Shown one piece after another: positions 23,939 to 33,003 of a stretch of DNA of 39,890 nucleotides. Source of the stretch: Bacillota bacterium (GTDB lineage: Bacteria > Bacillota > Sulfobacillia > Sulfobacillales > Sulfobacillaceae). Under the pieces are notes generated by a model. It was not told the origin of the DNA. It worked only from the letters and a program-made list of their open reading frames with translations, and did not search any database. The position numbers and the translations under genes were made by a program. Within the stretch, counting starts at the first letter, position 1. Every line of letters begins with the position of its first letter. The stretch is taken from contig JAJZXX010000143.1 in NCBI GenBank assembly GCA_021806205.1, forward strand, positions 1-39,890, read 5' to 3'.

Positions 23939-24592
23939 TTATGCCTCCCACTTTATGGTGTATCGGGAAATCTTAAGCCAGCCCCCTCCCCCCTTGAGGG
24001 GCTGGACCGCTCCGTTGTGCCACCATCCATCCGCCAAGGCCGCCCCGCGGACAAAAATGCCTTCGGGGTCCACCCGCACCGACAAACCCGGGCTTGCCCA
24101 AAACCGGGGGCGGCCACCCTCTTTAGCATGCCCCGTGAGGCGGCCCACAGGACCCAGTACTTCCGCACAGAACAGAATGTCGGCCGTTCCTACATCCATC
24201 GCATCAAATCCCGGCACGCCGGATGGCGACCGGAACCCTACGAGTCCCGCGTCCGAAATACCGTTCAACCAAGCCACGTGCCACACGGGACTGACCATGC
24301 GCTGAAGATCAAAGTGCCTCCAGGCTTGCACGGCAGCTAAAACCGCCCGGGATGAAAACGCCAACAATCGGCCCGCCCGATCCGGACCAATCATGGCGGG
24401 GGATTGTAAAGTGGGACGTTCGCCTATCACCGATTTCCCAACGTCTTCATGGAATCGCCGGCCACCGAATGAGGATCCGCCCCAATCCATGCGATAGGTG
24501 ACGCCTTCGCTCCACCCGGCCAGGATATGGTCCCAGTCCCGAGGCCAGGCGGTCTGGCCCGATCGGCTCACCGGAACTGCCCCCGCTTGCAT
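23939..24592 (-). CDS. Small adenylating-enzyme-like protein of unknown role
   Basis: The product has 217 residues, and its ATG overlaps the last base of the dehydrogenase stop (TAATG), so it is translationally coupled. I do not recognise it with certainty. Its C-terminal part (WASPGLSVRVDPEGIFVRGA, then ALADGWWHNGAVQPLKGGGG) follows the pattern of MenE/acyl-CoA synthetases (G.P..G..VRVD.EG.I.VRG..L..GYW). An earlier stretch, MVSPVWHVAWLNG, resembles their P.fH..GL helix. The phosphate-binding STGTTG-PK loop and the C-terminal lid are missing, and it is less than half the usual length. It may be a reduced acyl-CoA-binding or regulatory relative. Lying between acyl-CoA dehydrogenase and BCCP, it presumably acts in the same pathway. 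Confidence 0.5.
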   Translation of the reverse strand: MQAGAVPVSRSGQTAWPRDWDHILAGWSEGVTYRMDWGGSSFGGRRFHEDVGKSVIGERPTLQSPAMIGPDRAGRLLAFSSRAVLAAVQAWRHFDLQRMVSPVWHVAWLNGISDAGLVGFRSPSGVPGFDAMDVGTADILFCAEVLGPVGRLTGHAKEGGRPRFWASPGLSVRVDPEGIFVRGAALADGWWHNGAVQPLKGGGGWLKISRYTIKWEA

Positions 24593-25734
24593 TAACGACT
24601 GTCGAGTCCTAGCTGTCGGGCAATGACCAGGCGTTGAATTTCCGATGTCCCTTCGCCGATTTCCAGCAATTTAGCATCTCGCCAATATCGCTCGACCGGA
24701 AAATCTTTCATATAGCCAGCGCCCCCATGAATTTGTAAGGCGTGATTAGCTGCCCGCATTGCCGTTTCCGAGGCAAACAGCTTGGCCATCGCGGCTTCCC
24801 GAGCGTAAGGCCGATGCTGGTCTTTCAACCAGGCGGCCTTTAATACCATCATGCGGGCCATCTCGACCTCGACCGCCATATCCGCAATTTTAAACTGAAT
24901 AGCTTGGAATTCCCCAATCGCCCGGCCAAACTGTCGCCGCGATTGCGCATAGTCCAGCGCCGCATCTAACGCGGCCTGAGCCACGCCCACCCCGAGTGCC
25001 CCAATGCTGATGCGACCGCCATCCAGTATGTCCAAAAACTGGTGCAGTCCCTTCCCCTCTTCTCCCAACAGGTGGTCGGGGGGGACCGCGACCCCATCGA
25101 AGTGAATCTCACAGGTCTCTGAGGATCGCATCCCAAGCTTATTATACGCGCACGACACACTAACCCCCGAAGCATCGCGGGGAACGATAAAGGCCGAGAT
25201 GCGGCGCGAATCCCGGCTCGTTCGCGCGGTGGCAACGATATACCCGGCATGGCCCGCATTGGTGATATAGCACTTCTCTCCGGAAATCACCCAGCCGTCC
25301 TCGTTGCGGGTAGCCAAAGTGGCAGTGCCCCCCGCGTCTGATCCCGCCCCTGGCTCGGTCAGACCAAACGCCGCCAAATAGGTCCCATCAATGGCTTTCG
25401 AGAGGTATTCGGCCTTTTGCGATTCCGTTCCAAAAAAGTAGATCGGCGAGCACCCTAACGATACATGAGCTGCTAGCCCTAACCCTAATGATGCATCCAC
25501 GCGCGAAATTTCTTCCACGGCCAAGGCATAGCTGACGGTGCCGGCACCCGAACCGCCCCACTCTTCAGAAAAAGGCAGTCCAAAAAAGCCGAGTGCACCC
25601 ATGGCTTTCATTAAGTCAAAGGAGAACTCGGACCGCTCATCGCGTGCGGCAGCTCCCGGGGCTACTTGCGACTGGGCAAAATCCCGCACCGCCTTTTGAA
25701 TCATGATCTCTTCCGAGCTTAAGTCAAAGTTCAT
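24592..25734 (-). CDS. Acyl-CoA dehydrogenase
   Basis: The product has 380 residues from ATG 25734, which has GGAGGG six nt upstream; the ATG at 25740 directly touches that site. It has the usual three-domain ACAD fold: [20 protein letters not shown] and [18 protein letters not shown] (FAD-binding middle domain), and [20 protein letters not shown] and [20 protein letters not shown] (C-terminal helices). The end reads [20 protein letters not shown]. The Glu in GEGTS is the base position of short/medium-chain enzymes; isovaleryl-CoA dehydrogenases usually have Ala or Gly there. The cluster resembles leucine/isovalerate breakdown, but the residue argues for a short straight- or branched-chain substrate. 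Electrons would go to an ETF not in the window. First gene of its operon. Confidence 0.93.
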   Translation of the reverse strand: MNFDLSSEEIMIQKAVRDFAQSQVAPGAAARDERSEFSFDLMKAMGALGFFGLPFSEEWGGSGAGTVSYALAVEEISRVDASLGLGLAAHVSLGCSPIYFFGTESQKAEYLSKAIDGTYLAAFGLTEPGAGSDAGGTATLATRNEDGWVISGEKCYITNAGHAGYIVATARTSRDSRRISAFIVPRDASGVSVSCAYNKLGMRSSETCEIHFDGVAVPPDHLLGEEGKGLHQFLDILDGGRISIGALGVGVAQAALDAALDYAQSRRQFGRAIGEFQAIQFKIADMAVEVEMARMMVLKAAWLKDQHRPYAREAAMAKLFASETAMRAANHALQIHGGAGYMKDFPVERYWRDAKLLEIGEGTSEIQRLVIARQLGLDSR

Positions 25735-25933
25735 GCCCATCCCTCCAGGTTGGGCGGCGGCCGACCGCGGCTCGGTTTTAGGGACCAGGAGACTTCACCT
25801 ACGCCTGGCACATCGCACCACCGAAATACGCAGCTGTAAATTTCTTCGCCGACCAAATTTTCCCCACCAGTATGCTACCATCAATAGCACGGGAACGGAA
25901 GAAATCCAGCATCGAAGAGAAGGGTGAGTCTCC

Positions 25934-26776
25934 ATGAGCGAACGCATGACCGCACAAAAACTGAAGGAGTCCAAAGGACAAGAGCCCCAGGCCTGGTTGA
26001 CCGCCTACGACTTTACCCAGGCGCAACTTGCCGAGGAAGCCGGCATTGACGTCATCTTGGTGGGCGATTCCGTCGGCACCACCGCCATGGGCTATGACTC
26101 CACCCTTCCGGTCACTTTGGACGACATGGTATATCATGCACGCTTGGTGCGTCGCGGCGCTCCAAAGACCATGATGGTGGCCGACCTGCCCTATCTCAGC
26201 TATACCACCCCGGAACAAGCACTCCAAAGCGCCGCACGTTTGGTCAAAGAAGCCCTGGCCGACGCCGTTAAACTAGAAGGGGGCCGACGGGTTCTCAAGC
26301 AGGTGGATGCGCTCATTCTGAACGATATCCCTGTGGTCGGGCACTTGGGATTGACTCCGCAGAGTGTCCACGCTATGGGCGGGTACAAGGTCCAAGCACG
26401 CACCCATCAAGCCATGGCTGACCTGGTTGATGATGCCCGCGCCTTACACGATCATGGCGTATGTAGTGTGGTGTTGGAAGGCATTCCTGACCGCGTCGCC
26501 GCGTATGTCACCGAAGCGATAGGCGTCCCGACGATCGGAATTGGCGCTGGAAACCGCACCGACGGCCAAGTTTTGGTCTTTCACGACTGTCTTGGCCTGT
26601 CGTCACGATATCCGAAATTCGCCAAACCCTTTGCCAATCTGCGTCAAATTATCCTGGATGGGATGGGCGCATTTGTCAGCGAAGTGCGCTCACGCAGTTT
26701 TCCCGACGATAGCCATAGCTATCACGTGACGGATAAGGAGTGGGAAACTTTTTGGAATCGGCAACCGGGCCGCTAA
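25934..26776 (+). CDS. panB: 3-methyl-2-oxobutanoate hydroxymethyltransferase
   Basis: The 280-residue enzyme transfers a hydroxymethyl group from 5,10-methylene-THF to ketoisovalerate, giving ketopantoate. Motifs are LTAYDFTQAQLAEEAGIDVI, then VGDSVGTTAMGYDSTLPVT (metal and substrate site). Later come VMGHLGLTP-like VVGHLGLTPQSVHAMGGYKV and IGIGAGNRTDGQVLVFHDCL. Length is normal. AGAAGGGTGAG lies before the ATG. It is divergent from the acyl-CoA operon, with 199 bp between the start codons for both promoters; TATGCT at 25872 is a possible -10. Confidence 0.96.
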   Translation: MSERMTAQKLKESKGQEPQAWLTAYDFTQAQLAEEAGIDVILVGDSVGTTAMGYDSTLPVTLDDMVYHARLVRRGAPKTMMVADLPYLSYTTPEQALQSAARLVKEALADAVKLEGGRRVLKQVDALILNDIPVVGHLGLTPQSVHAMGGYKVQARTHQAMADLVDDARALHDHGVCSVVLEGIPDRVAAYVTEAIGVPTIGIGAGNRTDGQVLVFHDCLGLSSRYPKFAKPFANLRQIILDGMGAFVSEVRSRSFPDDSHSYHVTDKEWETFWNRQPGR

Positions 26777-27657
26777 CACTCGCAATACTGGGCACGGGAG
26801 CTATGGGGCGGTTTTGGGCCGATCAACTCCATCGCCTTAACCCTTGGATCGTGGGTCATATCGCCCCCCCCTATCGTGTAGTGGATGACGGGACCGTACG
26901 TGAAGTTAACCCCCGTTACCTCAAGTGGCATGAATCGGCGCCCGTCGTACCCGAGGTGGTCCTCCTCGCGACCAAGTGGCGCAAGATGTCAACCGCGTTT
27001 CAGTGGATTTCCTCCCATGCCCCGTCCAGCTTAGTCGTGTCGCTCATGAATGGAATGGGGCAGGAAGAGGCTCTTGCTCCGCTCCAAAAGGTCCGGCTTT
27101 GCATGGGTGCGACCACCGCCGCCGTCACGCGTCAAGACCGCGAAATCCCGACCATCATTGTCCAAAGTCTAGGTGCGACCACGCTTCCCGACACCGATGA
27201 TGAGCAAGTGAACTATCTTAAAGCCAGTCCGCTGTCACACCCCTGGCAATGGGTGCATCCCGACGAGATGCTCCGCATGCGCTGGCAAAAACTTATTCAA
27301 AACAGTGTCATAAACCCACTGACAGCCCTGGCCGACTGCCCAAACGACGCCTTACTGACTCACCCCATCTGGGGATTGGCTGAACCACTTATCCTGGAAG
27401 CTCAACGTGTGGCCAGCACCGCCGGCATTGTCCTCCCGAATGATATGCTCACCCGGGTGTCCACACTGTTGGAGCAAACTCATGGGAACATGTCATCGAT
27501 GGTCCAAGATGTTCGCGATAAAGTGCCCACTGAAATTGACGCCATTAACGGCTATCTGGTCCGATTGGCGGGTCCTCATGGCTTCACGATCCCCACCCAT
27601 GAAGCCTTGATTCGGCTCATCAAAAGCCTGCCAACCCGAACCGAAACTATTCACTAA
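26752..27657 (+). CDS. panE: Ketopantoate reductase (2-dehydropantoate 2-reductase)
   Basis: The enzyme reduces ketopantoate to pantoate with NADPH. The N-terminal Rossmann motif ILGTGAMGRFWADQL is near residue 11 of this start. The middle has VSLMNGMGQEEAL, and the C-terminal domain has WQKLIQNSVINPLTALADCP with the conserved Lys and Asn. The gene overlaps panB. AAGGAG (26735-26740) gives spacing 0 to GTG 26740 and 11 to TTG 26752, so the TTG is preferred; the product has 301 residues. With panB it forms a two-gene pantoate operon; panC and panD are absent. Its end overlaps the convergent NDH-2 gene by 11 bp. Confidence 0.9.
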   Translation: MESATGPLTLAILGTGAMGRFWADQLHRLNPWIVGHIAPPYRVVDDGTVREVNPRYLKWHESAPVVPEVVLLATKWRKMSTAFQWISSHAPSSLVVSLMNGMGQEEALAPLQKVRLCMGATTAAVTRQDREIPTIIVQSLGATTLPDTDDEQVNYLKASPLSHPWQWVHPDEMLRMRWQKLIQNSVINPLTALADCPNDALLTHPIWGLAEPLILEAQRVASTAGIVLPNDMLTRVSTLLEQTHGNMSSMVQDVRDKVPTEIDAINGYLVRLAGPHGFTIPTHEALIRLIKSLPTRTETIH

Positions 27658-28765
27658 TCGACGGAAACGGCCATCCGTGACCGAACACGCGAGACAGCTT
27701 CAATCGGTACTGGTGGAAGGAAAGCTCCTTTAGAGCGCGAGCCGACCCTCCGCGCACCGGAATACCGCCTCGAAGAACCCAACCCACTCCAACGCCCGGA
27801 TCCAGCGAAATCAGCATCCCCCGCAATCTCGGCTGAAATGCGGGTAGCAGGGGTTGACGGCGAATCACCCGCAAGAGATTCCCGCCGACATACTTCCCGG
27901 CCATAGAAGCGAGCTGGGCCGTCTGGGGCACCTCGCCGCCATCCGTGTAGACGCGCCAGACATCGCCTGCGGCGAAAATCCGCTCCGAAATCTGGCCTAG
28001 TGCGCTGACGTCAGGATAACCACTGTGTTTGATCGGGATATCCGTATCCTTGAGCCAATCTGGAGCCTGAATGCCACCAGCCCACACCAGTACGTCATAA
28101 TGCAGTTCGTCTCGTTCCAGCTTCAAGGCTTTGTGATCCACCCGCAATAATTTTTGCCCTAGCATGACAGTGACACCGGCAGCCCGGAGGCGGTCTCTCG
28201 CATAGGTAGCCAGTCCCCTGCCGAGCGCCGGCAACAGCCGCGACATGCCCTCCACCAGCCAAACATCGTGGTCAAAAGCCAATACTCCTGCCACTTCCGT
28301 CCCGGTCAATCCGCCGCCCACAACTACCACGCGCTGCCCCCGATGTGACTTCAATCGCTCCTTAATTTTGAATGTGTCATGCGCATTGCGCATTGGCAAC
28401 GCGTGAGTTTCCAAACCGGGAATCGGTGGGTAGGCCGGTGAGGATCCTGGCGACAGCACCAACCAGTCATAGTCAATCAATGTCCCCGTAGTGGTAGTCA
28501 CCTGACGTTGCTGGACACTCACGTCGCTGACCCGTTCTCGGATATGTTTGACCTCCGAATCTTGAAGAATTTCGGCAAATGGAACGATATGTTCTTCAAT
28601 GGGGTCATTTTCTCTTAAGGCTTCCGGGAGCTCCGGAATCAATTCGTGGCCATGCACTGCATCGATGAGATAAATTTCCAAGTAGGAGGCCGGAACACGC
28701 CTTAACTCGCCAATCGCAGCTAAGCCGGCATAGCCTCCCCCTACCACGACCACGCGTTCAGGCAT
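27647..28765 (-). CDS. Type II NADH dehydrogenase-like FAD oxidoreductase
   Basis: The product has 372 residues and two dinucleotide-binding folds: VVVVGGGYAGLAAIGEL (residues 4-20, FAD) and VVVVGGGLTGTEVAGVL (near 150, NAD(P)H). The motif FAAGDVWRVYTDGGEVPQTA, followed by QLASMAGKYVGGNLL, is typical of Ndh/NDH-2, where quinone binds near the AQxA helix. No SQR-type cysteines are seen, so this is not a second sulfide oxidase. It would feed electrons from NADH to quinone without pumping protons, attached to the inner face of the membrane. GGAGG lies before the ATG. Confidence 0.88.
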   Translation of the reverse strand: MPERVVVVGGGYAGLAAIGELRRVPASYLEIYLIDAVHGHELIPELPEALRENDPIEEHIVPFAEILQDSEVKHIRERVSDVSVQQRQVTTTTGTLIDYDWLVLSPGSSPAYPPIPGLETHALPMRNAHDTFKIKERLKSHRGQRVVVVGGGLTGTEVAGVLAFDHDVWLVEGMSRLLPALGRGLATYARDRLRAAGVTVMLGQKLLRVDHKALKLERDELHYDVLVWAGGIQAPDWLKDTDIPIKHSGYPDVSALGQISERIFAAGDVWRVYTDGGEVPQTAQLASMAGKYVGGNLLRVIRRQPLLPAFQPRLRGMLISLDPGVGVGWVLRGGIPVRGGSARALKELSFHQYRLKLSRVFGHGWPFPSISE

Positions 28766-29454
28766 AGTTTTACCTCCATTAAGCTTTTACCCAGCCTATC
28801 ACACCCCCCCGACGGGACGAAAATGCATCGTCCGAGAGATGCACCCTATCCTGGAGATAAAGGCGTCAGGATAATCCCCCCATCTGCCCCTATCGCTCTA
28901 CCTACCATCGTCACCTGAAAAACCCTGAGAATATGCAGGATGTTCATCGGCTCATACCCACGCCTCGACATCCCTGCAAAAGATTGGTGTCGTTCGGCTA
29001 TGTAACTGCATTTGCCCACCTAGCGGTCCCAACGCCCGAGTTTCATAGCGATTTTGTGTCTTGGCTATTTTCCCGACATAGGACGGGATGACTCCTCCTC
29101 GAAGGCGATTATTTCGACATGAGCCATGAATTGACATCATCCCCACGGCTCAGCCCTAGGCACTACCCATAAGTTTCCGGCAGGTGAAGAATTTCCCACC
29201 TGGCCGTGAGATCTTGTAAGCCTTGATAGCCTCGCCACAGGACCTTGACCCCGGGCTCCCCCGTCATGCCGCAGGCCAAAATTCCTCCCCGTGGGGCAAT
29301 CCGCCGCACAGCGGTGCACAAGTTGACCCTGGGGTGTCGGGGATGCCCGATGTCCGAATGTGCGCCGCATAGAGCGCACCCATTCCGCCAGGCGCCGTCA
29401 AACGCAGCGCGTCCGGTCGTTCCCGGTCATGCAGAGCACACGCCACAATGCATC
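28766..29454. other. Gene-poor stretch
   Basis: I find no supportable gene here. Only short frames occur on both strands, including a minus-strand frame at 29146-28952 with GKIAKTQNRYETRALGPLGG that matches nothing I know. The leader of the NDH-2 gene occupies the first part. Confidence 0.5.
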
Positions 29455-29590
29455 AGACGGCTATCGGTGGGAATACCGAACTGGGGAGGCAGTCAATCAC
29501 AACAAAATCATAGGCATCCCGCAAGGGCACCAACAGACGCGATAAAGCGTATTCCCGTGCGTATGACGTGAGTCGCAGGACGCTTTGTGC
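29455..29590 (-). pseudogene. ParA/Soj-like ATPase fragment
   Basis: A minus-strand frame reads VLRLTSYAREYALSRLLVPL then RDAYDFVVIDCLPSSVFPP, and meets a stop at 29456. The YDFVVIDCLPS element is the Walker-B-type motif of ParA ATPases (YD.iiiDcPPs), and the preceding helix fits. Neither the P-loop nor the C-terminal part can be found in frame, so this is a short relic, possibly of a plasmid or integrated element. Confidence 0.45.
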
Positions 29591-30013
29591 TGGGTGCGAT
29601 CGTCACTTCGGACATGTTAACCGTTCAAGGTCTTGCTGGGGATTTGCGAACGGCAGCCCAGCGTTTACATATTGGATTACATGAGTTTCACGAAGCCGAT
29701 CTTGATCGCGATCACCCCCGATTGCTCACCCGCAGCATGGAACGCATGAGTACCGCCAAGCGGAAAAAGCCTGCCTACCCACGACGGGAAGTGCGCTTTC
29801 TCGGATCCTACTACCTGAAATCGCCCTTCGGCAGCTGACGCGCTGCCTGCAGAGCGTGGCAACGGTACATTTGAGGGTTCAGCCACCCAAAAACCTTTAC
29901 AATTGGCTGATTTGCTTGTCGGACGTTACGCCGACATTTACCGGAGAGCAGTAACGAAGGCAGGTTTCGCTTTGTGGCTCCATTACCTAAAGGCCGTTTC
30001 CGTTAAACAATAA
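29587..30013 (+). pseudogene. Unidentified, probably frameshifted ORF
   Basis: Frame 29587-29838 reads LGAIVTSDMLTVQGLAGDLR and then a charged tail, AKRKKPAYPRREVRFLGSYY. A different frame continues from about 29820 to a TAA at 30011-30013 with LQLADLLVGRYADIYRRAVT then KAGFALWLHYLKAVSVKQ. Both have protein-like composition and together suggest one broken gene. I recognise no family. 30014-30747 shows no supportable gene. Confidence 0.25.
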
Positions 30014-30747
30014 AGACGGCCGCAGTCATCTCTAAGGCCTTGCGTACTCCGGCGTACCGGAGCGCCTTACGTCACGTAAGCGTAATGGGAACAAACAGGC
30101 AGAGGCGGCACCCTTAACTGCAGTACACTACGATCGGACCTAGATGCACCCCAAGTGGCGCCAATGTCGGGCACAAGAAGAGTAGCGACGAAAAACGGGG
30201 GATGGCGTGTCGTCAGAACCCTAAGAAGACCAGCGCCACCCTCGAAGCCCCCGGTTTAACTAGTCTCGCTGCCAAAATCGCATCCCTTGGCACGGTGTGA
30301 GATAGGCCACTGGGCTATTTAACTGAATGAGGGCATTCTCCACGGGTGTCCACCGTTCATCGATGAGCATCAGGGCCATCCTCGAACTCTCTCGTGGCCC
30401 GTGGGCGCGGCACTCGACGCCAAGACACAATACATGCGTCACGTCTTCTCAGGCGATCCGCGCCGCAAAATTTGCTCGAATCGCGCGAATTGAGGTCAAG
30501 GCTTCCGGTTCCGGGTCATCGGCAAAAACCCTGCAAATTGCCGCTGATACAATGGATCGCGCTCAACGCTATCGGTCCGTTGACTCCGGCTGATCGATGG
30601 GCGGGAACTCATTTGCGACTCGCTAAGATCGGATTCGATGGGCCATGGCCATCCCATACGGAAAGGTTACCGCCAGGATTCCTGCACAAGCCCCATTAGC
30701 AGTTCGATCCGCTCGTTCTCCCCCAGGGTTAAGCCGGGAACTGGTCC

Positions 30748-31260
30748 CTAAAACCTAAATCGGGCATGCCCACTGGGATTGACACACTTCACGCCCTCCA
30801 ATGCCAAAAGCCGGCCTTTCAAGTTAAGGCCCCCGCGATACCCGGTTAGAGTCCCGTTACTTCCCACGACCCGGTGGCAAGGTACGACGATCGGCAAGGG
30901 GTTGTGGGCGATGGCGGACGCTACCGCCCGCACCGCACGCGGCCTGTCAATCTGCCGGGCCACTTCGGCATAGGTGACCAGAGTGGCATAGGGGATCTCC
31001 ATCAGCGCGTGCCAAACCAAGATCTGAAACGGGGTCCCCACCATATCCAACCCAGGTGGCCAGGCGTCAAGCCGACCCGCCCAATAGTCCTCAAACGCAT
31101 GAATCCATGTCTTTAATCGTTCAGGGTCAGCCGCTGCACGGTTTTGACGGTCGGGGGCCCATTGGTGGGGTAGCACCACTCGGCGCAACCCTCTGTCGCT
31201 GGCCACTAATCCAAACTCATCGTGGCCCCACTGGGTCATCGCATACCACTCTTGACTCAT
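30748..31260 (-). CDS. ogt: Methylated-DNA-[protein]-cysteine methyltransferase
   Basis: This suicide repair enzyme moves the alkyl group of O6-alkylguanine to its own cysteine. The product has 170 residues from ATG 31260 with GGGAGG upstream; the frame extends further but without a ribosome site. The helix-turn-helix region is GTPFQILVWHALMEIPYATL, then VTYAEVARQIDRPRAVRAVA. The active site IVVPCHRVVG has Cys128, and the asparagine hinge IAHNPLPI is present. Length is normal for the Ogt class. It is downstream of the MFS gene on the same strand. Confidence 0.95.
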   Translation of the reverse strand: MSQEWYAMTQWGHDEFGLVASDRGLRRVVLPHQWAPDRQNRAAADPERLKTWIHAFEDYWAGRLDAWPPGLDMVGTPFQILVWHALMEIPYATLVTYAEVARQIDRPRAVRAVASAIAHNPLPIVVPCHRVVGSNGTLTGYRGGLNLKGRLLALEGVKCVNPSGHARFRF

Positions 31261-31334
31261 AAGACCTCCCATCTCTTTGTCCATTTCGCCGTCGTCGCGA
31301 TCGGGCAAATCCGTCAGCAGTTCGGCGTAGCGCC

Positions 31335-32471
31335 CTAACCTATAGAACCGACGCCCGCCGGATGTCGATAGATTAATTGAGCTACCCCGAGTCCTAACGC
31401 CACAAATCCCGCGGCGGCCCAAGGCATGCCATGAGGGCCCCATAGCGTCGTCACCGTCCCCATTATCACACTGCCGCCAAAAGTGGCCAAGCCGGCTGCC
31501 CCGTTTATAATGCCCATCGCTGCGCCATGACGGTGACCCGGCAACGATCCGGCCGCAGCCCGCTGCATTCCGATATTAAGCAGAGGGTATAACGGGAGCG
31601 AAAAAGCCACAATCACAACCACCTCGTTTGCCACCAACGACATAATGAGATAGATCGAGGTATACCCTAAAAGCACCCCTATGAGGAGTTGCTGGCCTCC
31701 AAATCGGTCGGACCACCGGCCAATCGAAGAAGCGAGTATCCAACCCAGTCCGGTGCTAATGGAGGCACTCCAGCCCACCCAGGCGGTTGGGACGTGAACC
31801 CCATGCAAGTACAGGCCAAAGTTCGTAAAGAACCCTTCATTGCCGGCATAAGCCAGAAAAAATGGCAAGACCAACAGAATAATGAGTCCTAGATGAGAAG
31901 GAACGTCCTTGGCTGTGCCATCATCCTCGATCCGCGCGACATCCTCCGCTTGACGGCCTAACACGAACGGAACAAGCATCAAAAAACCTAATCCCATTAG
32001 TAGCAGTGGGAGTGCCCGGGGCGAAAGCGACTGGATATAGCCGCCAATCAGACCGCCAATCATCCAGCCGCTCGACTGCCACTTCAGCCGCGACGCAAGT
32101 CGGCCTCCCATGGACCCGCCCTTATACGTCAGAAAAGTAAGCGTAGCAGGCGCCAAAGCCGAGGACAACAAGGTGGTCAGCGTCACACCCACAATGTAGA
32201 GCGTAGCGCTCGGGGCGAAAACAGCGACGAGGCCTGTCCCTAAGTATGCAATGAATCCAATCCGCGCTACCCGACCGATGCCTATATGACGCAGTCGGTG
32301 ACCCCAAATCGTCGAGCCGACGAACGTAGCCAGTGAGGGACCCGCCGCCCCTAGACTAGCCACCACATCCGGCACGCGAAACTGTTGGTGGAGATAGAGC
32401 GGGCCATACCCCATCAGCATCAGCAAAAAAAATGCTTCGATGCCCGACGCCGCCAAAAGAGCCCTATTCAC
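31335..32471 (-). CDS. Major facilitator superfamily permease
   Basis: The 378-residue protein has about twelve hydrophobic segments and a central hydrophilic loop near residue 190 (GRQAEDVARIEDDGTAKDVP). It starts at GTG 32471, with GGAGG six nt upstream. The loop after the eighth helix has IGRWSDRFGGQQLL, an MFS-type G-x-x-x-D-[RK]-x-G motif. The substrate is unknown. It is slightly short for the family (400 is typical) but not obviously broken. Its first 30 codons and leader are duplicated at 39586-39738. Confidence 0.85.
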   Translation of the reverse strand: MNRALLAASGIEAFFLLMLMGYGPLYLHQQFRVPDVVASLGAAGPSLATFVGSTIWGHRLRHIGIGRVARIGFIAYLGTGLVAVFAPSATLYIVGVTLTTLLSSALAPATLTFLTYKGGSMGGRLASRLKWQSSGWMIGGLIGGYIQSLSPRALPLLLMGLGFLMLVPFVLGRQAEDVARIEDDGTAKDVPSHLGLIILLVLPFFLAYAGNEGFFTNFGLYLHGVHVPTAWVGWSASISTGLGWILASSIGRWSDRFGGQQLLIGVLLGYTSIYLIMSLVANEVVVIVAFSLPLYPLLNIGMQRAAAGSLPGHRHGAAMGIINGAAGLATFGGSVIMGTVTTLWGPHGMPWAAAGFVALGLGVAQLIYRHPAGVGSIG

Positions 32472-32533
32472 AGCCCACCTCCTTCGGAACCTCTTGCCAT
32501 TGTACCGGAATCGCGCGGGGTCTCATGTTACAC
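32381..32533 (-). repeat. Direct repeat copy 1: MFS gene 5' end and leader
   Basis: This 153-bp segment covers codons 1-30 of the MFS gene, its GGAGG site, a TACAAT -10 candidate and upstream sequence. It matches 39586-39738 without gaps at 148 of 153 positions, in the same orientation. All five differences lie upstream of the coding part. Confidence 0.9.
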
Positions 32534-32544
32534 CTCGGACCCCG

Positions 32545-32980
32545 CATGTCAGGGTAGGAAAAATGAGGGGTTACACCGTCAAGCGCCTTAGCCAGACCCG
32601 AAGGCGGGTTGGACCTGGCCTTTTCGCGCTCGATAGATTGCGTCACCGTCCTCGGTCTGGATCTTGGCTTTCATGGCATCACGATCCCCATCGCCGCGGC
32701 CCCGCATGACGACCTTGACACCGACTGTTTGGGCATCAGGCACTAATTTTTTAGGGGTGTTGGCCAACAAAATTTGGCAATGGTGTGCCTGAGACACGTA
32801 TTCATCACCCAACATTCGGTTATGTCGTCTTCTTTTTGGTCGGCCATTCCCGCCACGCAGAGATCCGTAACACCACAGGGGACATGCGCAACCCCTCTAA
32901 GATCGCCACCATGGTCGGTTGAAGAATGGTCGGCCGCTAACGCCATCGTCTGACCGCACCACAAAAAGCGCATCCACAAA
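32545..32980 (-). pseudogene. Degenerate DDE transposase (IS1182/IS4-like end)
   Basis: A minus-strand frame ends with RDAMKAKIQTEDGDAIYRAR and KGQVQPAFGSGLAKAL. This follows the C-terminal pattern of IS1182-type transposases (M..KL.T..G...Y..RK..VEP.FG), which carries the catalytic Glu; here that position reads Gln (VQPAFG). Upstream the reading frame changes and is interrupted by stops. Only about 140 codons of remnant are left. There is no visible terminal inverted repeat. Confidence 0.45.
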
Positions 32981-33003
32981 TAGCGTGTCTTTCAATATGG
33001 TAA

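Noticed and set aside
27647-28765. A second sulfide:quinone reductase
   Set aside because: It lacks the SQR cysteine motifs such as KCPAAPYE and carries the NAD(P)H-binding second Rossmann motif of NDH-2.
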